Assembly: GCA_003184365.1 (NCBI GenBank)
Contig: NKYR01000002.1
Span: 620,976 to 684,975, forward strand
Reading direction: 5' to 3'
DNA: 64,000 bases
DNA from: Evernia prunastri
Taxonomy: Eukaryota > Ascomycota > Lecanoromycetes > Lecanorales > Parmeliaceae
Made by a program: the position numbers and the translations under genes. The notes under the pieces were generated by a model. That model saw nothing but the letters and a program-made list of their open reading frames with translations. It was not told where the DNA came from and searched no databases. Positions 22,156 to 32,416 of the stretch are shown here, piece after piece (the stretch's first letter is position 1; each line of letters opens with the position of its first letter).

Positions 22156-23611
22156 ATGACAACCCCACTGGAGAAAGCATATCTTTCAGATAGCCGTCAA
22201 CCACAACTCTATGGCGCTTATGGCTCTACTTATGCGCTTGCAATCATAGCGGTCGGCCTTCGTCTTTCCGCCCGGAAATATTTTTCCAAAGCCGGGATAT
22301 GGTTGGACGACTATGCAATCTGTGCGTCTTTGGCCTGTGCTAGCGGGAATTTTGTTGATATGATAATATGTAAGAAGATCAGGACCCTAGCCATCAAATG
22401 ATACTGATCGCCTTACGTACCGGCTAGGGGTTCACCGTGGAGTTGGGAGGCACATCGAAGTATACGGACTCGAAGGCGTCAAGCACTTCTACCTCAGCCT
22501 TTTCGTCTGCGAGATACTCTACACCTTGACGCTCTGCCTCACCAAATTCTCAATTCTGCTGTTCTTCCTGCGCATCTTTGGCAAAACAAGTATACGGACT
22601 CCTGTGTTCGTTTTAGCCTCGATTGTCACAGGATGGGCCATCTCAGTGGTAAGCTCCAAGGCCTTTCTACGCTCAGCAAGCGTGTGCTCAACGTTGTACG
22701 ACTAGGTTTTTACTACGATCTTTCAGTGCAGCCCCGTCCAAGGCTTTGTGAGTGTACCTCTACCCACACCATTCTACGCGCTGTCTTCTTCTGGAAGACA
22801 ACACTAACTCAGCGAACCCATAGTGGGATAAGTCTACGAACCCTACTTGTGCCGTGAACGTGTACTCTTTCTTTATCGGCAACGCAGTGCCCAACATCAT
22901 CACCGACTGGGCTCTTCTGATCCTCCCAATCCCTTACATATGGCGTCTTCACCAACGGAGGGCACAAAAGGTTGCTTTGTGCGGTGTCTTTGGACTTGGC
23001 GGTTTGTCAGTAGCCGCTGTTTTCGCACCTCCGTGTCATCTTGGTGGGATGAAGGGCCCAACGACAAAATGATACTAATAGGATCGATAACAGTATTTGC
23101 ATCATATCAATCGTCCGTCTCTACATAATGGCCACGCAACTTTTCCACACCTCGTCCACAGATGTCACGTGGCTTTTCATCGGCTCTTCAACCTGGACGG
23201 CCGTGGAAGTCAATATTGGCATCGTATCAGGTACTTTTCCTTCTCTTCCCGTCCCTTCTTCTGAAATGTCAAGGTCTCGCATCCTCCCTCCCTTCGCGGC
23301 CCAAGGGCCCTCCGCTACCGATCTATCTATTAACAAGAGTCCCAGCGTGCCTCCCATCCCTCCGACCCATCTTACTCGCGATTTTCGGAGATTCTGCCTT
23401 CACCACTAGCCAGCAGCCCATTGGTAACGTTAAAGAGTTGCAGGCGGAGTACCCAGGCAGGCCCGGGCAGGACCTTCGGGCAAAAGCTCCTGGGGAGTCC
23501 TACATGAGAATGGAAGAAGGAACCATAAGGGCGAGCGGTAGTAGAGAGGGGAGCCGAGACATTCTGGTTAGGCACGATGTTTCCGTGGTAGGAGGTAAGG
23601 GTGAAGAATGA
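22156..23611 (+). CDS. Fungal rhodopsin-domain integral membrane protein (PTH11/SAT4-like), six exons
   Basis: Predicted 346 residues from exons 22156-22369, 22428-22648, 22727-22747, 22824-23005, 23094-23230 and 23346-23611; all junctions keep frame and use GT-AG. The joined protein has the family order: an N-terminal TM with LSARKYFSKAGIWLDDYAI, then MIIWVHRGVGRHIEVYG, an FSILLFFLRIFGK TM, CSPVQGFWDKS (conserved Cys and Trp on the loop), IGNAVPNIITDWALLILPIPYIWRL, GGFICIISIVRLYIM, WTAVEVNIGIVSACLPSLRPI, and a polar cytosolic tail. This is the rhodopsin-domain family (PF20684) of seven-TM fungal proteins, distantly related to the PTH11 class; ligand and partners are unknown. Exon 3 has only 21 nt. 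Joins were found by following family motifs across frames. The small secreted protein gene lies downstream on the same strand. Confidence 0.85.
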
Positions 23612-24762
23612 AGCCACTTCCCTTTCGAATGCGTGGATTTGACGACTACAGGTCCGAGGAGGTAGAAACATACAACTATGCCGCTGAAAGAGTATCAAAA
23701 GGTGTGTGGCAAATTTTTCAGTGCCTATCAAATGGTTCTTCTGACGCAGCCTTGCAGCCAAAACATTCTGCCTAGGAAAAGTATCAAGCATACTGCTATG
23801 TGAGGTATCCTTTTCAACACACGCCAAGTCTTCTCGTGAATTGCAGTCTTTGAAACAGCCGGTCAAATGATCTGTCTTAGCGTTGAAGGCTTTTTCGATT
23901 GCATAGTACCAGTAAATGGAGGCTGGCGGCTACGCATATTGAGCGGTGTATAATCCTTTGCTAGCTAGAAAGGTTGTAGTTTCCCTCCTTATGCAATGCA
24001 GCAAACATCTGATTGCACATCGACCCACACTATGATACTGGATCTTCAAAGGACTCGAGCCTCGGGTATCTACCATCTTTGTCCCAGCGGCTAAGTTACA
24101 ACTCTGGATTCTTTGAGGTCCACCTTTTTTCGAACGATCCTCATCCATTGAAGAGAATGAGCCCCCCCCTCTTCCCTAGAACATCTTGTAGCAATGTAGG
24201 CAATCGAGACAGCAGCAGCTTATCTTGCGCGGAAAAAAGGGACGCTGGTCGGAACGGCAAAGGCAGAATCGTTGTTCTCTACAATGTGGGCTCATTGAAG
24301 CTGGCGCCCAACGTCTTGTCCTGCAAAGGCAGCGGGAATTCCTTGAAGAGGCTTCCAACAGTATCGTGGGACAGCATAATTGCGAACAAAGACTTCTGCG
24401 CGTCTCAGACGTGGGCGAGGATACTGGACTGGCTTCTGCTAAACAACAAAAGTTGAATAGAAAATTGCATTGTATTGCGCTACGCTTGCACAAAGAAGAA
24501 CCGAAGACATATATATTGGCTTTGTTGACAAAGACCCTATGAATGCCCGACATACTCTTATCAAGAGAAATAATTGAGTTGTTAAAGGAAACAAAGGACA
24601 ACGCTTCTTGTACGTAGAGAACTGTTCTTGGTCGATTGTCGCCAAAAAATGATTTCGAGGAAGCCCATAAATATCTGTTCTGCCTCGCAAAAAGCATCTG
24701 TATCAAACCATCAGACATCAATACCTCACACACCAACATTTCAACCAAATCATCATCTAACC
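23612..24762. other. Intergenic, 3' flank of the rhodopsin-domain gene and promoter of the secreted-protein gene
   Basis: Minus-strand frames at 23372-23866 and 24176-24748 are long, but their translation is Cys/Ser-rich with no family likeness. They overlap the flanks of real plus-strand genes, so I treat them as chance frames. Confidence 0.5.
24668..24675 (+). promoter_or_regulatory. TATA-like element of the secreted-protein gene
   Basis: ATAAATAT lies about 90 bp before the start codon at 24763, followed by a C/A-rich leader (ACACACCAACATTTCAACC) typical of highly expressed fungal genes with a short 5' UTR. Position fits; function is inferred. Confidence 0.35.
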
Positions 24763-25179
24763 ATGCATTTCCAAATCACAGCCCTTCTAGCCTTTGGCGC
24801 CGCCCTAGCCAGCACCATGGCCCTACCCACCGACGGCGACTCGGCCCTATCAGAGAGGGAAACAAGTGCATGGGCTTCCTCATGGAACGTCTCAACTTGT
24901 GCCGGACCTTTCGCTCCAGGCGAACGGAGACATGACATACCAAATTCAATTTATGGGTGCGCGGCATTCCAATTCACCAGTGAATACGTTGGCGTAAATT
25001 TCGGCGGGGGATACACATTTCCAGGGATAACCTTCTTCTCCGACTCGCATTGCAAAACTGTATCCTCGCTCAATAACTGGAAGACGGTTACTAAAGGCCC
25101 GACCGGGATGGGATGTGTGAAGACGAATCCTGGAGATGTGGTCAACAGCGTTCAGGGAGCGGCAGTGGTTGAACCTTAA
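24763..25179 (+). CDS. Small secreted cysteine-containing protein
   Basis: 138 residues in one exon. Residues 1-20 form a clear signal peptide (MHFQITALLAFGAALASTMA, cleavage near TMA/LP), followed by a short acidic pro-like stretch. The mature part has four cysteines (STCAG, YGCAA, SHCKT, MGCVK), suggesting two disulfides. It also has a Gly/aromatic-rich core (GVNFGGGYTFPGITFF) that looks like a small beta-sandwich or lectin-like fold. No transmembrane segment, GPI signal or glycosidase motif is visible. Size and features fit the broad class of fungal small secreted proteins, which includes effector candidates, but nothing here proves a role in host interaction. The frame is open upstream to 24628; the Met at 24763 is chosen because it opens the signal peptide. 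Confidence 0.75.
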   Translation: MHFQITALLAFGAALASTMALPTDGDSALSERETSAWASSWNVSTCAGPFAPGERRHDIPNSIYGCAAFQFTSEYVGVNFGGGYTFPGITFFSDSHCKTVSSLNNWKTVTKGPTGMGCVKTNPGDVVNSVQGAAVVEP

Positions 25180-26119
25180 GCTGAGGAGATGGCGGCGGAG
25201 AGAATAAAATAGTATGCCGCGCGAGAATGGCAAGCAAAAAGTCGCCGGAAATTCTATTCTTTTCCTGCTTGTCGAAAGATTATGTACTTTTACTGCGTAG
25301 CTGGCCTACGCCATACTGTCTTTATAATAAGTCATGTGGCAATCTTTAAATAAACACTCCCTTCCTTCCTTTCCCATCGAAGCTGTATGCTACCGTGAGT
25401 TGGGATCGATCCTTCTTTTCGCGACTTCATTTCTAGTTACTGACATCTCGGAAGACTGAAATTGAGAACAACTAATGGTTCACGGCTGCGCAAGGCCATG
25501 GGGCTTGCAGCGTCCCATGCTCATAGCATCTCATCTCTGAAGCGATCTCATCTTCTGATTTTAACATGTTCCCACTGATGATGGTGGCCCATGGAAAAAG
25601 AACTCCGCGTGAATGCTTGGATAGAATTGAAATTGGGTGACCACCCACCACCCTACGGGCGTACTCCAACAAACTGGAACGGGAATTTGGACATTTGTAT
25701 TAGCAAGCAGAGACTCAGACCCGCGTCACGCGAATTGAGAGTGGGAGAGTGTATTTAGAATGGTTTGTATAGTTTCAGATGCGATGAGATGATATTGTGG
25801 TAGAGGTAAAATGAATCTAGCTGGATGGTGCTCCGGTGCGACGACCGAGGTTCAATGTCAAGCTCTGTACTCTATTGTGAAGTGCAAATATGAATGGGAT
25901 TGCTTGGCAAAATCCATCGCGCCCCCCCTCCGAAAATTTGTGGAAAAAAATGTAAAAACCCGACCTTTTCTTAACTAAAACTCTTACTATAAAATACTGA
26001 TTAATATAATCCATATTGAAGTTGTTTTGAATTATATATTCTATCAACTTTTTTTTCTCAAAATATTTTAAATTATATTTTCAATTTTTCAAAAATCTAT
26101 ATATAAAATTATAGAAGTA
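25180..26119. other. Intergenic, becoming AT-rich toward the transposon block
   Basis: No gene. From about 25970 to 26119 the sequence is very AT-rich (runs of AAT/ATT), like the RIP-degraded DNA further right. Confidence 0.5.
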
Positions 26120-26262
26120 TGTTGAAAGTGCACTCAGCACCTAGTGGTTTCAGGGTCTAGCCCTATGGTCTTGGCATCAGAGTTTTCTTTCCACCGTGTA
26201 CATTACCTATTACACTCCTTAGATTCTTCATACATGCCTACTGCGCACCTCGTTTCTCAACA
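26120..26262 (+). mobile_element. LTR, copy A (143 bp) of a non-autonomous LTR retrotransposon
   Basis: Starts TGTTGAAAGTGC and ends TTTCTCAACA, so the ends form a TGTTGA/TCAACA inverted repeat. It is nearly identical to the LTRs at 27634 and 29870. It is followed directly by GGTTATGAGCCC, the presumed primer-binding site, and by internal sequence shared with copy B until an N at 26552. Confidence 0.85.
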
Positions 26263-26551
26263 GGTTATGAGCCCGGTTAGCGTCACTGAAGGGTCTCCTG
26301 TAGTCAAGGTACTACAGCCGCTTCTTAGGAAGAGTAGGATAAAGACGAGGAGACCTACATACCGGCAAGAAGGTCCCTGGATCCTTGATATCCGGACATA
26401 CGAAGGGAGGAACCTAGGAGACTTCCATCGCTGAGGCGAAAAGATCCTGGATCATGAGGATCCAGAGCAAGTAGCTAGAAGACTTGCAGTAGGAAAACTA
26501 CGAGACCTACACAAATTCGCTTCAAGAGGAAGAAGGGAGGAACCTAGGAGA
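26263..26551 (+). mobile_element. Internal 5' part of LTR element copy A, truncated at N
   Basis: Matches 27777-28070 of copy B almost base for base up to about AAGAGGAAG, then diverges just before a single N at 26552. No 3' LTR of this copy is found to the right, so it is truncated or misjoined. Confidence 0.7.
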
Positions 26552-26552
26552 N

Positions 26553-27029
26553 GGAACAGGAGCGAGGACGGAAGGACGAGGCACGGGAGAATGAGGCTGG
26601 ACTTGACGAGGGCTGGCATTTGGCCCAGACGAGGCGGGCGAGATAGGAAGACTTGGCGAGATCTGAAGCGGGATTACGTAGTTCAGCTGCTGCTGCAACG
26701 TACGATAGTCGAACTGGATCAGGCGAGCGGTCGGAGCGAAGGCACGGAAGGCGAGACACGGAAAGCGAGGCACGGATGCAGTTTACTGTCGTGCTGGACG
26801 AGAGACGCGGAAGGCGAGGCGCGGAAGGCGAGGCACGGAAGGTGAGACACGAAATGCTCAATAAAGAGATCGAATCGTTGGCGGGACTGGGTTTTCAAGA
26901 CCTGAAGGATTCCAGCATCAAGACCTGGAGAAAGGATACCAGCGTCGAGACCTGAAAGGATTCCAGCATCTTGCGAGGTTTGGTTTTCTACGCGTAGAAG
27001 CGTTAAACCGGTTGTTCGATCTTTCGTAA
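26553..27029. repeat. GC-rich repetitive segment of unknown element
   Basis: Contains degenerate repeats of GCGAGGCACGGAAG (about 26745-26850) and a repeated GACCTGAAGGATTCCAGCATC block (26898 and 26950). It does not match copy B at this place. It probably belongs to a different element, perhaps the interior of the LTR-bearing unit that ends at 27214. Confidence 0.45.
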
Positions 27030-27214
27030 TGTCAGGGAACGAGGCTTGGTAGAAGGATTCTCATTCTCTATGGCTAGGACTAGGTAGAATTCCAAGACGA
27101 AAGATGAGGAAACAAGAAAGAACGGGGGATGCGAGCAGCCCTTAAGGGGCTGTCGCCTAGATCGTCGGCTATCGCATAGATTAACCTGACTAGACTGAGA
27201 TCCACACCATGACA
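27030..27214 (-). mobile_element. Probable LTR of a second family (185 bp)
   Basis: Ends are TGTCAGGGAACG and CACACCATGACA, giving a 5-bp TGTCA/TGACA inverted terminus. Read on the minus strand it is followed by TTACGAAAGATCG, as if it were a 5' LTR with internal sequence at 26553-27029. No matching target duplication was found (CGTAA versus ATATA), so this is tentative. Confidence 0.4.
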
Positions 27215-27633
27215 ATATAGTAAAGAATATAATCATCGAAAGTGTATAGCGAGACTTCTCAAATATATAATATATAAGAATTAATATATAGGAATTAATA
27301 TAAGGTATAAAATAAGATGTGCGAGACAAAGAAGAAGAATATCGAAAGAATATTATAAGCGAGAATATAAATTTCAGCTAGATTCGTATATTCTAAAGAT
27401 TAAAAGAGATTCGAACGTCAAACAATTAGTCTAATAACAGAATATTTTCAGAATATTACTAATCAATTAAGAAAGAATATATTCTTTTCAAGACTTGAGA
27501 TTGAATAAAAAGACTTAATCTCAAAAGAAAGAATATTTATAATAATATCGTTAATAAAAATCTCGACGAGAAATAAATTACGCTTTAAAGTAATAAAAGA
27601 GATTAAGATATATAAAAAAGATATAGCGTTAAA
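27215..27633 (+). mobile_element. RIP-degraded LINE (Tad-like), left fragment of the reverse transcriptase region
   Basis: Extremely AT-rich and full of TAA/TGA. The plus-strand frame around 27505-27633 faintly resembles the KTELIxF...VxINLDxKxIxxxSxxKxLGV segment that precedes the thumb of LINE reverse transcriptases. The continuation is found right of the inserted LTR element at 30013. Weak on its own; supported by the continuity. Confidence 0.4.
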
Positions 27634-27776
27634 TGTTGAAAGTGCACTCAGCACCTAGTGGTTTCAGGGTCTAGCCCTATGGTCTTGGCATCAGAGTTTT
27701 CTTTCCACCGTGTACATTACCTATTACACTCCTTAGATTCTTCATACATGCCTACTGCGCACCTCGTTTCTCAAAA

Positions 27777-27796
27777 GGTTATGAGCCCGGTTAGCG
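27777..27796 (+). promoter_or_regulatory. Presumed reverse-transcription primer-binding site
   Basis: GGTTATGAGCCCGG abuts the 5' LTR here and at 26263. It is the complement of the anticodon arm of initiator tRNA-Met (GGGCTCATAACC), not of a tRNA 3' end. Drosophila copia and some yeast copia-type elements use such an internal tRNA-Met fragment as primer. Confidence 0.55.
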
Positions 27797-28879
27797 TCAC
27801 TGAAGGGTCTCCTGTAGTCAAGGTACTACAGCCGCTTCTTAGGAAGAGTAGGATAAAGACGAGGAGACCTACATACCGGCAAGAAGGTCCCTGGATCCTT
27901 GATATCCGGACATACGAAGGGAGGAACCTAGGAGACTTCCATCGCTGAGGCGAAAAGATCCTGGATCATGAGGATCCAGAGCAAGTAGCTAGAAGACTTG
28001 CAGTAGGAAAACTACGAGACCTACACAACTTCGCTTCAAGAGGAAGCAGCAAGGAAACTAGGAGACTTGCACCACCACATACAAACCTTGACATCAGTTG
28101 ACCTCAACACAATTCACCCCGAGCACGAGTCGACAGTGAACCTGCTTCAAACATCAGGGGGAGCTAGATGTCAAAGAAAGTGGTTATTTCTTTCTTGATA
28201 CCACCTACGTCATTAGCCAACCACCATGACACAATAGGAGGTGGATTCTACACGGTTCTTTGGAGTTTGGCTTTAATTCAAACACATTCGTTACTCCGAC
28301 ACCTACATCTTAGTGGACTCTTGTCGGTTTTTTCACTTCTAGCTTTCTCGCTGTTCTGCTGCCCTCTGAACAGCAATAACAATGGCCATAACGCCTCTAC
28401 AGCACTGTCAGATCTCAACATCTTGACATCATTTACCTTCAGGGGTTCTGGTACCCCGTGGATAGATCAACATCTGTTTTGCCACCCACCTACCCATCAG
28501 TCAGCCGTTGGGGGGAGATTTTCAACGCCCTACTTCAATTGAAAAGGGAGAGTCACAATTGGGGGAGCCGTGATCAAACTGCAGGCCCACCCATTAGCCT
28601 TCTTTCTTAATAGGTTTCGCCCGTCCCTTGAGTCGCAGCTCGAAAGTTCGCCTGCAATTTCCCGCCCCTCAGTTATCTCGCCAGCTCGTACGGAACGGAC
28701 GAGGGGCAGAGTGTAGGGGGAGGAGCAGGAGCGACGACCAGGTACCAAAGGTGGAGCGGAGGGTACTGAAGCGACACCGTTGGTGCTGGTGGTGGAGCGG
28801 GAAGCGACGTCATTAGGGAGGAGCGTGAGTGATGACCTGGTGCCGAAGGTGGAGCGAGGATACCCTGTCGGGGGTAACG

Positions 28880-29270
28880 AGCTCTAGGCTACCCATCCGG
28901 GGAGCAAGGAAGCCATGTTGCCCATCGGGGGAGCATGTAGGCAAGCCGTCAAGGGGAGCGAGGATACCCTGCCAGGGAGAATGAGCTCTGGGCTACCCAT
29001 TGGGGGAGCATGCGGGCAAGCCGCCAAGTGGAGCAAGGATACCCTGTTGGGGGAGCGAGCTCAGGGCTACCTATTAGGCGAGCAACAAAGCCATGCTGCC
29101 CATCGAGGGAGTATGCAGGCAAGCCGCCAAAGGGAGCGAGGATATCCTGCCAGGGAGAGCGAGCTCCGGGCTACCCATCGGGGGAGCAAGGAGACCGTGC
29201 TGCCCAAGCCGCCAAGGAAGTCGTGCTGCCCTTGGGAGAAGTATAAAGACAAGCCGCCAAGGAAGATTCT
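28880..29270 (+). repeat. GC-rich imperfect tandem repeats inside LTR element copy B
   Basis: Units built from GGGCTACCCATCGGGGGAGC, GGCAAGCCGCCAAG and GAGGATACCCTG alternate; the GGCTACC anchor recurs at 28887, 28991, 29064 and 29168. Both strands are open for 70-120 codons only because the repeat lacks stops. Confidence 0.7.
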
Positions 29271-29459
29271 TTTTGCCATGCAATAGAATCTACGTGCTTG
29301 CTTCAATATTTGCTTTACGCCTTTGATCCACGAACCACGCGGAGCAAGGAAGCCGTGCTACTTGTCGGAGGAGTATGAAGGCAAGCCGCCAAGAAGATTC
29401 TCTTTGCAATGCGATAGAATCTATATGCTTGCTTCAATATTTGCTTTACGCCTTTGGTC

Positions 29460-29815
29460 CACAAGGGAGCATTACTCAATCACCTACGGCTAAACAACCA
29501 CGCCTCTTAACGACACATGCCGGTACCGTCCGAATGCGCTTTAAAGAACTACAACCGAGCATATGCTTGATATACATTCTCTTTGCTCTGTGATGGAGTC
29601 TACATGCTTGCTTCAGGATTTCGTTTACGCCTTTGGCCCACGAACCACGCAGAGTAAGGAAGCCGTACTGCCCATCGGGGGAGTGTACTTGCCTTGCGCC
29701 TCTGGCCCACAAGAGTGCATTACTCAACTACTCATGGCTGAACAACCACTCCTCTTAACGACACATACCGGCACCGTTCGAATGCGCTTCAAAGAACTAC
29801 GACTAGACATATGAT
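29460..29815 (+). repeat. Two copies of a 115-bp block in LTR element copy B
   Basis: 29461-29577 and 29700-29817 share CATTACTCAA, CCTCTTAACGACACAT and CGAATGCGCTT, with mostly transition differences. Blocks with GCTTGCTTCA and TTTACGCCTTTG also recur at 29296, 29427 and 29609. Confidence 0.7.
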
Positions 29816-29869
29816 TGATATGCATTAGGAGCGAATAGCGCTGTTTTGGTGGTACTGAGTGAGGGGGAG

Positions 29870-30012
29870 TGTTGAAAGTGCACTCAGCACCTAGTGGTTT
29901 CAGGGTCTAGCCCTATGGTCTTGGCATCAGAGTTTTCTTTCCACCGTGTACATTACCTATTACACTCCTTAGATTCTTCATACATGCCTACTGCGCACCT
30001 CGTTTCTCAACA
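29870..30012 (+). mobile_element. 3' LTR of copy B
   Basis: 143 bp, TGTTGAAAG...TCTCAACA, directly after the purine tract GAGGGGGAG at 29861-29869. Confidence 0.85.
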
Positions 30013-31017
30013 AAATTCGCGTTAAGATTACTAAGAGTATAGAAGTATTAGTAAGAATATCGAGATTTATCTGAGATAATAATTATAAGAGTATACGTCA
30101 GCTATATCAGATAATAGTGATATCACAAATCTCGTATAACTACTCGATCTGATATTAGTTCGAAAACTCTTTAAGATATAATAAGTCTTATCTAGTAGCA
30201 TTGCAAAGAATTTAATCGCTTGCGATTAAAAGAATCACAGAGATATTTAAGATTATATCAATATTAGTTTTAGATATAGAGGCGTATATTCTATCGATCA
30301 AATAGCAGCTAAAGAAGCTAATCTCTGAAACGATGCTGAGAATTACAATAAGTTTTTTTTATTATAATATTTTTAAGTCTCGTATAGAGCGATGAAAATT
30401 CAAGAGAAAATCAAGAAAAAACAGACTGACTAGTCTATTAGAGAGATATATCAATAGATTTAAATCTCTCTATGACAATATTTAACAGCTCGAAAAGTTA
30501 TAATTATTTAACGCCTTATCGAAATGAGAATTCTTAAAGACGATTATTTGCAAAATTAAAGAGATAGTAAGAAAGCTATCGAAACAATTTAGAAAGAAAA
30601 ATTATACGATATTTTATACGAACGATAGTAAAATTAATAAGAAGATCGAAGCAGCAGCGATATTCTATACAATAAGATCGTCATAACAAATATTCATGAG
30701 ATCTAATATTTAATATATCGTCTATTCGATCGAGTTGCATGAAATTATTTAGATATTAACTATTACAACACTTAAACGATTATATTCTATCGATACGATT
30801 ATTATTAATATTAATAATCAATTATTTATTAGAGTTATTGAAGATTTAGAAAAGAGATTAGATCAAATCTATGTCATATATACAGTTTAAATAATTAATG
30901 CTTTTCGAGAATAAGAAACCTTCATCGAATTGCATTAAATATCGATTTATATCGATATTGCAGATAACGAATAAATTGATATAAAGATAAAAAAGATTAT
31001 CGACTAAAGAACGAAAA
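30013..31017 (+). mobile_element. RIP-degraded LINE, thumb and RNase H region
   Basis: In one plus-strand frame with many stops one can read SIRQLYQ, then YLVALQRI, then LAIKRITEIFK, LDIEAYIL and LRIT. This is the end of a Tad/I-type reverse transcriptase (LQRxQxxAIRxIxGAFRTT...LExEAxLLP). Further on, YTNDSKINKKIEAAA, ...IVYSIELHEI, ...IINNQLFIRVIE and ...ADNE fit an RNase H domain (YTDGS, E, D, GNExAD). Stops are TAA/TAG/TGA where CAA/CAG/CGA are expected, as RIP would produce. The frame is broken at 31018 by a solo LTR and resumes at 31490. Confidence 0.7.
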
Positions 31018-31489
31018 TGTAACGGGGTCTAGGCATGCGTGACTGAGCAACTCGTACATTGGTTACTAGATAGACTGAATCCTGAGGAACCCAAGTGGGA
31101 ATCCTCAGAGGCAGCATATTTAGCAGGGGAGAGTGCACCTCCATGCCAAGCAAACTTACTATGCGACTGCTATAGCCGCACAGCTGCACCAGAGAGATAG
31201 TCTCCCGGATCTGGCCTAGATGTATGTTGGATTCCTGGACTTCTAACAGGCCGNACTCGTATATTGGTTACTAGATAGACTGAATCCTAAGGAACCCAAG
31301 TGGGAATCCTCAGAGGCAGCATATTTAGCAGGGGAGAGTGCACCTCCATGCCAAGCAAACTTACTATGCGACTGCTATAGCCGCACAGCTGCACCAGAGA
31401 GATAGTCTCCCGGATCTGGCCTAGATGTATGTTGGATTCCTGGACTTCTAACAGGCCGCTTCATACCTAGAGACCTCATGGCCCTTACA
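31018..31489. mobile_element. Solo LTR, 5-bp target duplication GAAAA
   Basis: Begins TGTAACGGGGTC and ends GCCCTTACA (TGTAA/TTACA inverted termini). It is flanked by GAAAA at 31013-31017 and 31490-31494, a clean 5-bp duplication. A 204-bp inner segment is present twice (31050-31253 and 31255-31458), separated by one N. If that duplication is an assembly artefact, the LTR is 267 bp. No retroviral-type genes flank it, so it is a solo LTR left by recombination. It sits inside the LINE RNase H / C-terminal region. Confidence 0.8.
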
Positions 31490-32416
31490 GAAAACGATAT
31501 ACGATAGAGTATTGAAAAGAGACACTAACGAGACGACTTTATTATTAACTATTCAGTGCAAAATAATAGTAACGATCAAGACAGTTATTAGAAAATACGT
31601 CTATCAACAATAAATCAAAGAATAAATCAGAAAAACACGTGATAATGCTCTGAGAAAGATTTAATTTATATCGTTCAACAAAATTATGCGATTATATACT
31701 AAAATTAAACGTGCTAAGACGTCATTAATTACACAAATACGAATCGAAAAGATCGATCTCAGAGTCTTTCTATTCGACAGAAGAGTATTAGATATCGATA
31801 ACGACAAATGCGAATGTAAGCGAGCTAGACAGATCGTCCGTTATCTATTATATGAATATAGACTGTATATAAAGTAGAGAAGTAGACTTTGAGTAGTGAA
31901 AAGAAGAAAGATATAAGAGAAAGTGATAACTCACGAAGATATGCTGATAATATCTCGCTACGTCTTTATAGCGACGAGTTTTATATAAAACATTGAATTT
32001 ATTAAATAATTTCGAGTTCTCGATAAAGAATAAGAAGAAGAATTCGTAGAGATATAATATCAACAAGCAAAACGCGATCACGATGTGAAAATCTCAGCGT
32101 AGTAGGATATCTTTTCATAAGGATATATGCAATGAGACAGCAAGTGAATTCACATCGATTTGTATAGTCTCACTTTTGCTAGTGAGGCAGTATGATTGAC
32201 TGGATTGACTGATAGACGGATTATGTAATCTCGCATAGTTGGCTCACTAAGGGACTAACTTCAGGGTAGTATGACATAATCAATCAATCAATCAATCAAT
32301 CAAATTGTCTACATTCGTTCCTATCAACTCATGCNNNNNNNNNNTGACTGATAGACGGATTATGTAATCTCGCATAGTTGGCTCACTAAGGGACTAACTT
32401 CAGGGTAGTATGACAT

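Larger units (their letters stand above)
27634..30012 (+). mobile_element. Non-autonomous LTR retrotransposon, copy B, with both LTRs
   Basis: 5' LTR 27634-27776 and 3' LTR 29870-30012, each 143 bp, starting TGTTGAAAG. The 3' LTR ends TCAACA and the 5' LTR ends TCAAAA. GGTTATGAGCCCGG follows the 5' LTR (presumed primer-binding site), and the purine tract GAGGGGGAG immediately precedes the 3' LTR, so the element reads on the plus strand. The 2.1-kb interior has no gag, protease, integrase or reverse transcriptase; the longest frame (28168-28542) is unrecognised. It is therefore a TRIM/LARD-like parasite of some autonomous partner. The interior carries GC-rich tandem repeats and longer duplicated blocks. 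It interrupts the degraded LINE. Flanking bases TTAAA and AAATT are not a clean 5-bp target duplication. Confidence 0.8.

Noticed and set aside
24176..24748. 190-codon minus-strand frame
   Set aside because: Translation is Cys/Phe/Ser-rich without domains and covers the likely promoter of the secreted-protein gene.
26144..26434. 96-codon frame repeated at 27658-27948
   Set aside because: It begins inside the LTR and runs over the primer-binding site, so it is retroelement sequence read by chance in both copies, not a gene.
28915..29326. Overlapping open frames on both strands
   Set aside because: They are open only because the GC-rich tandem repeat lacks stop codons in several frames.
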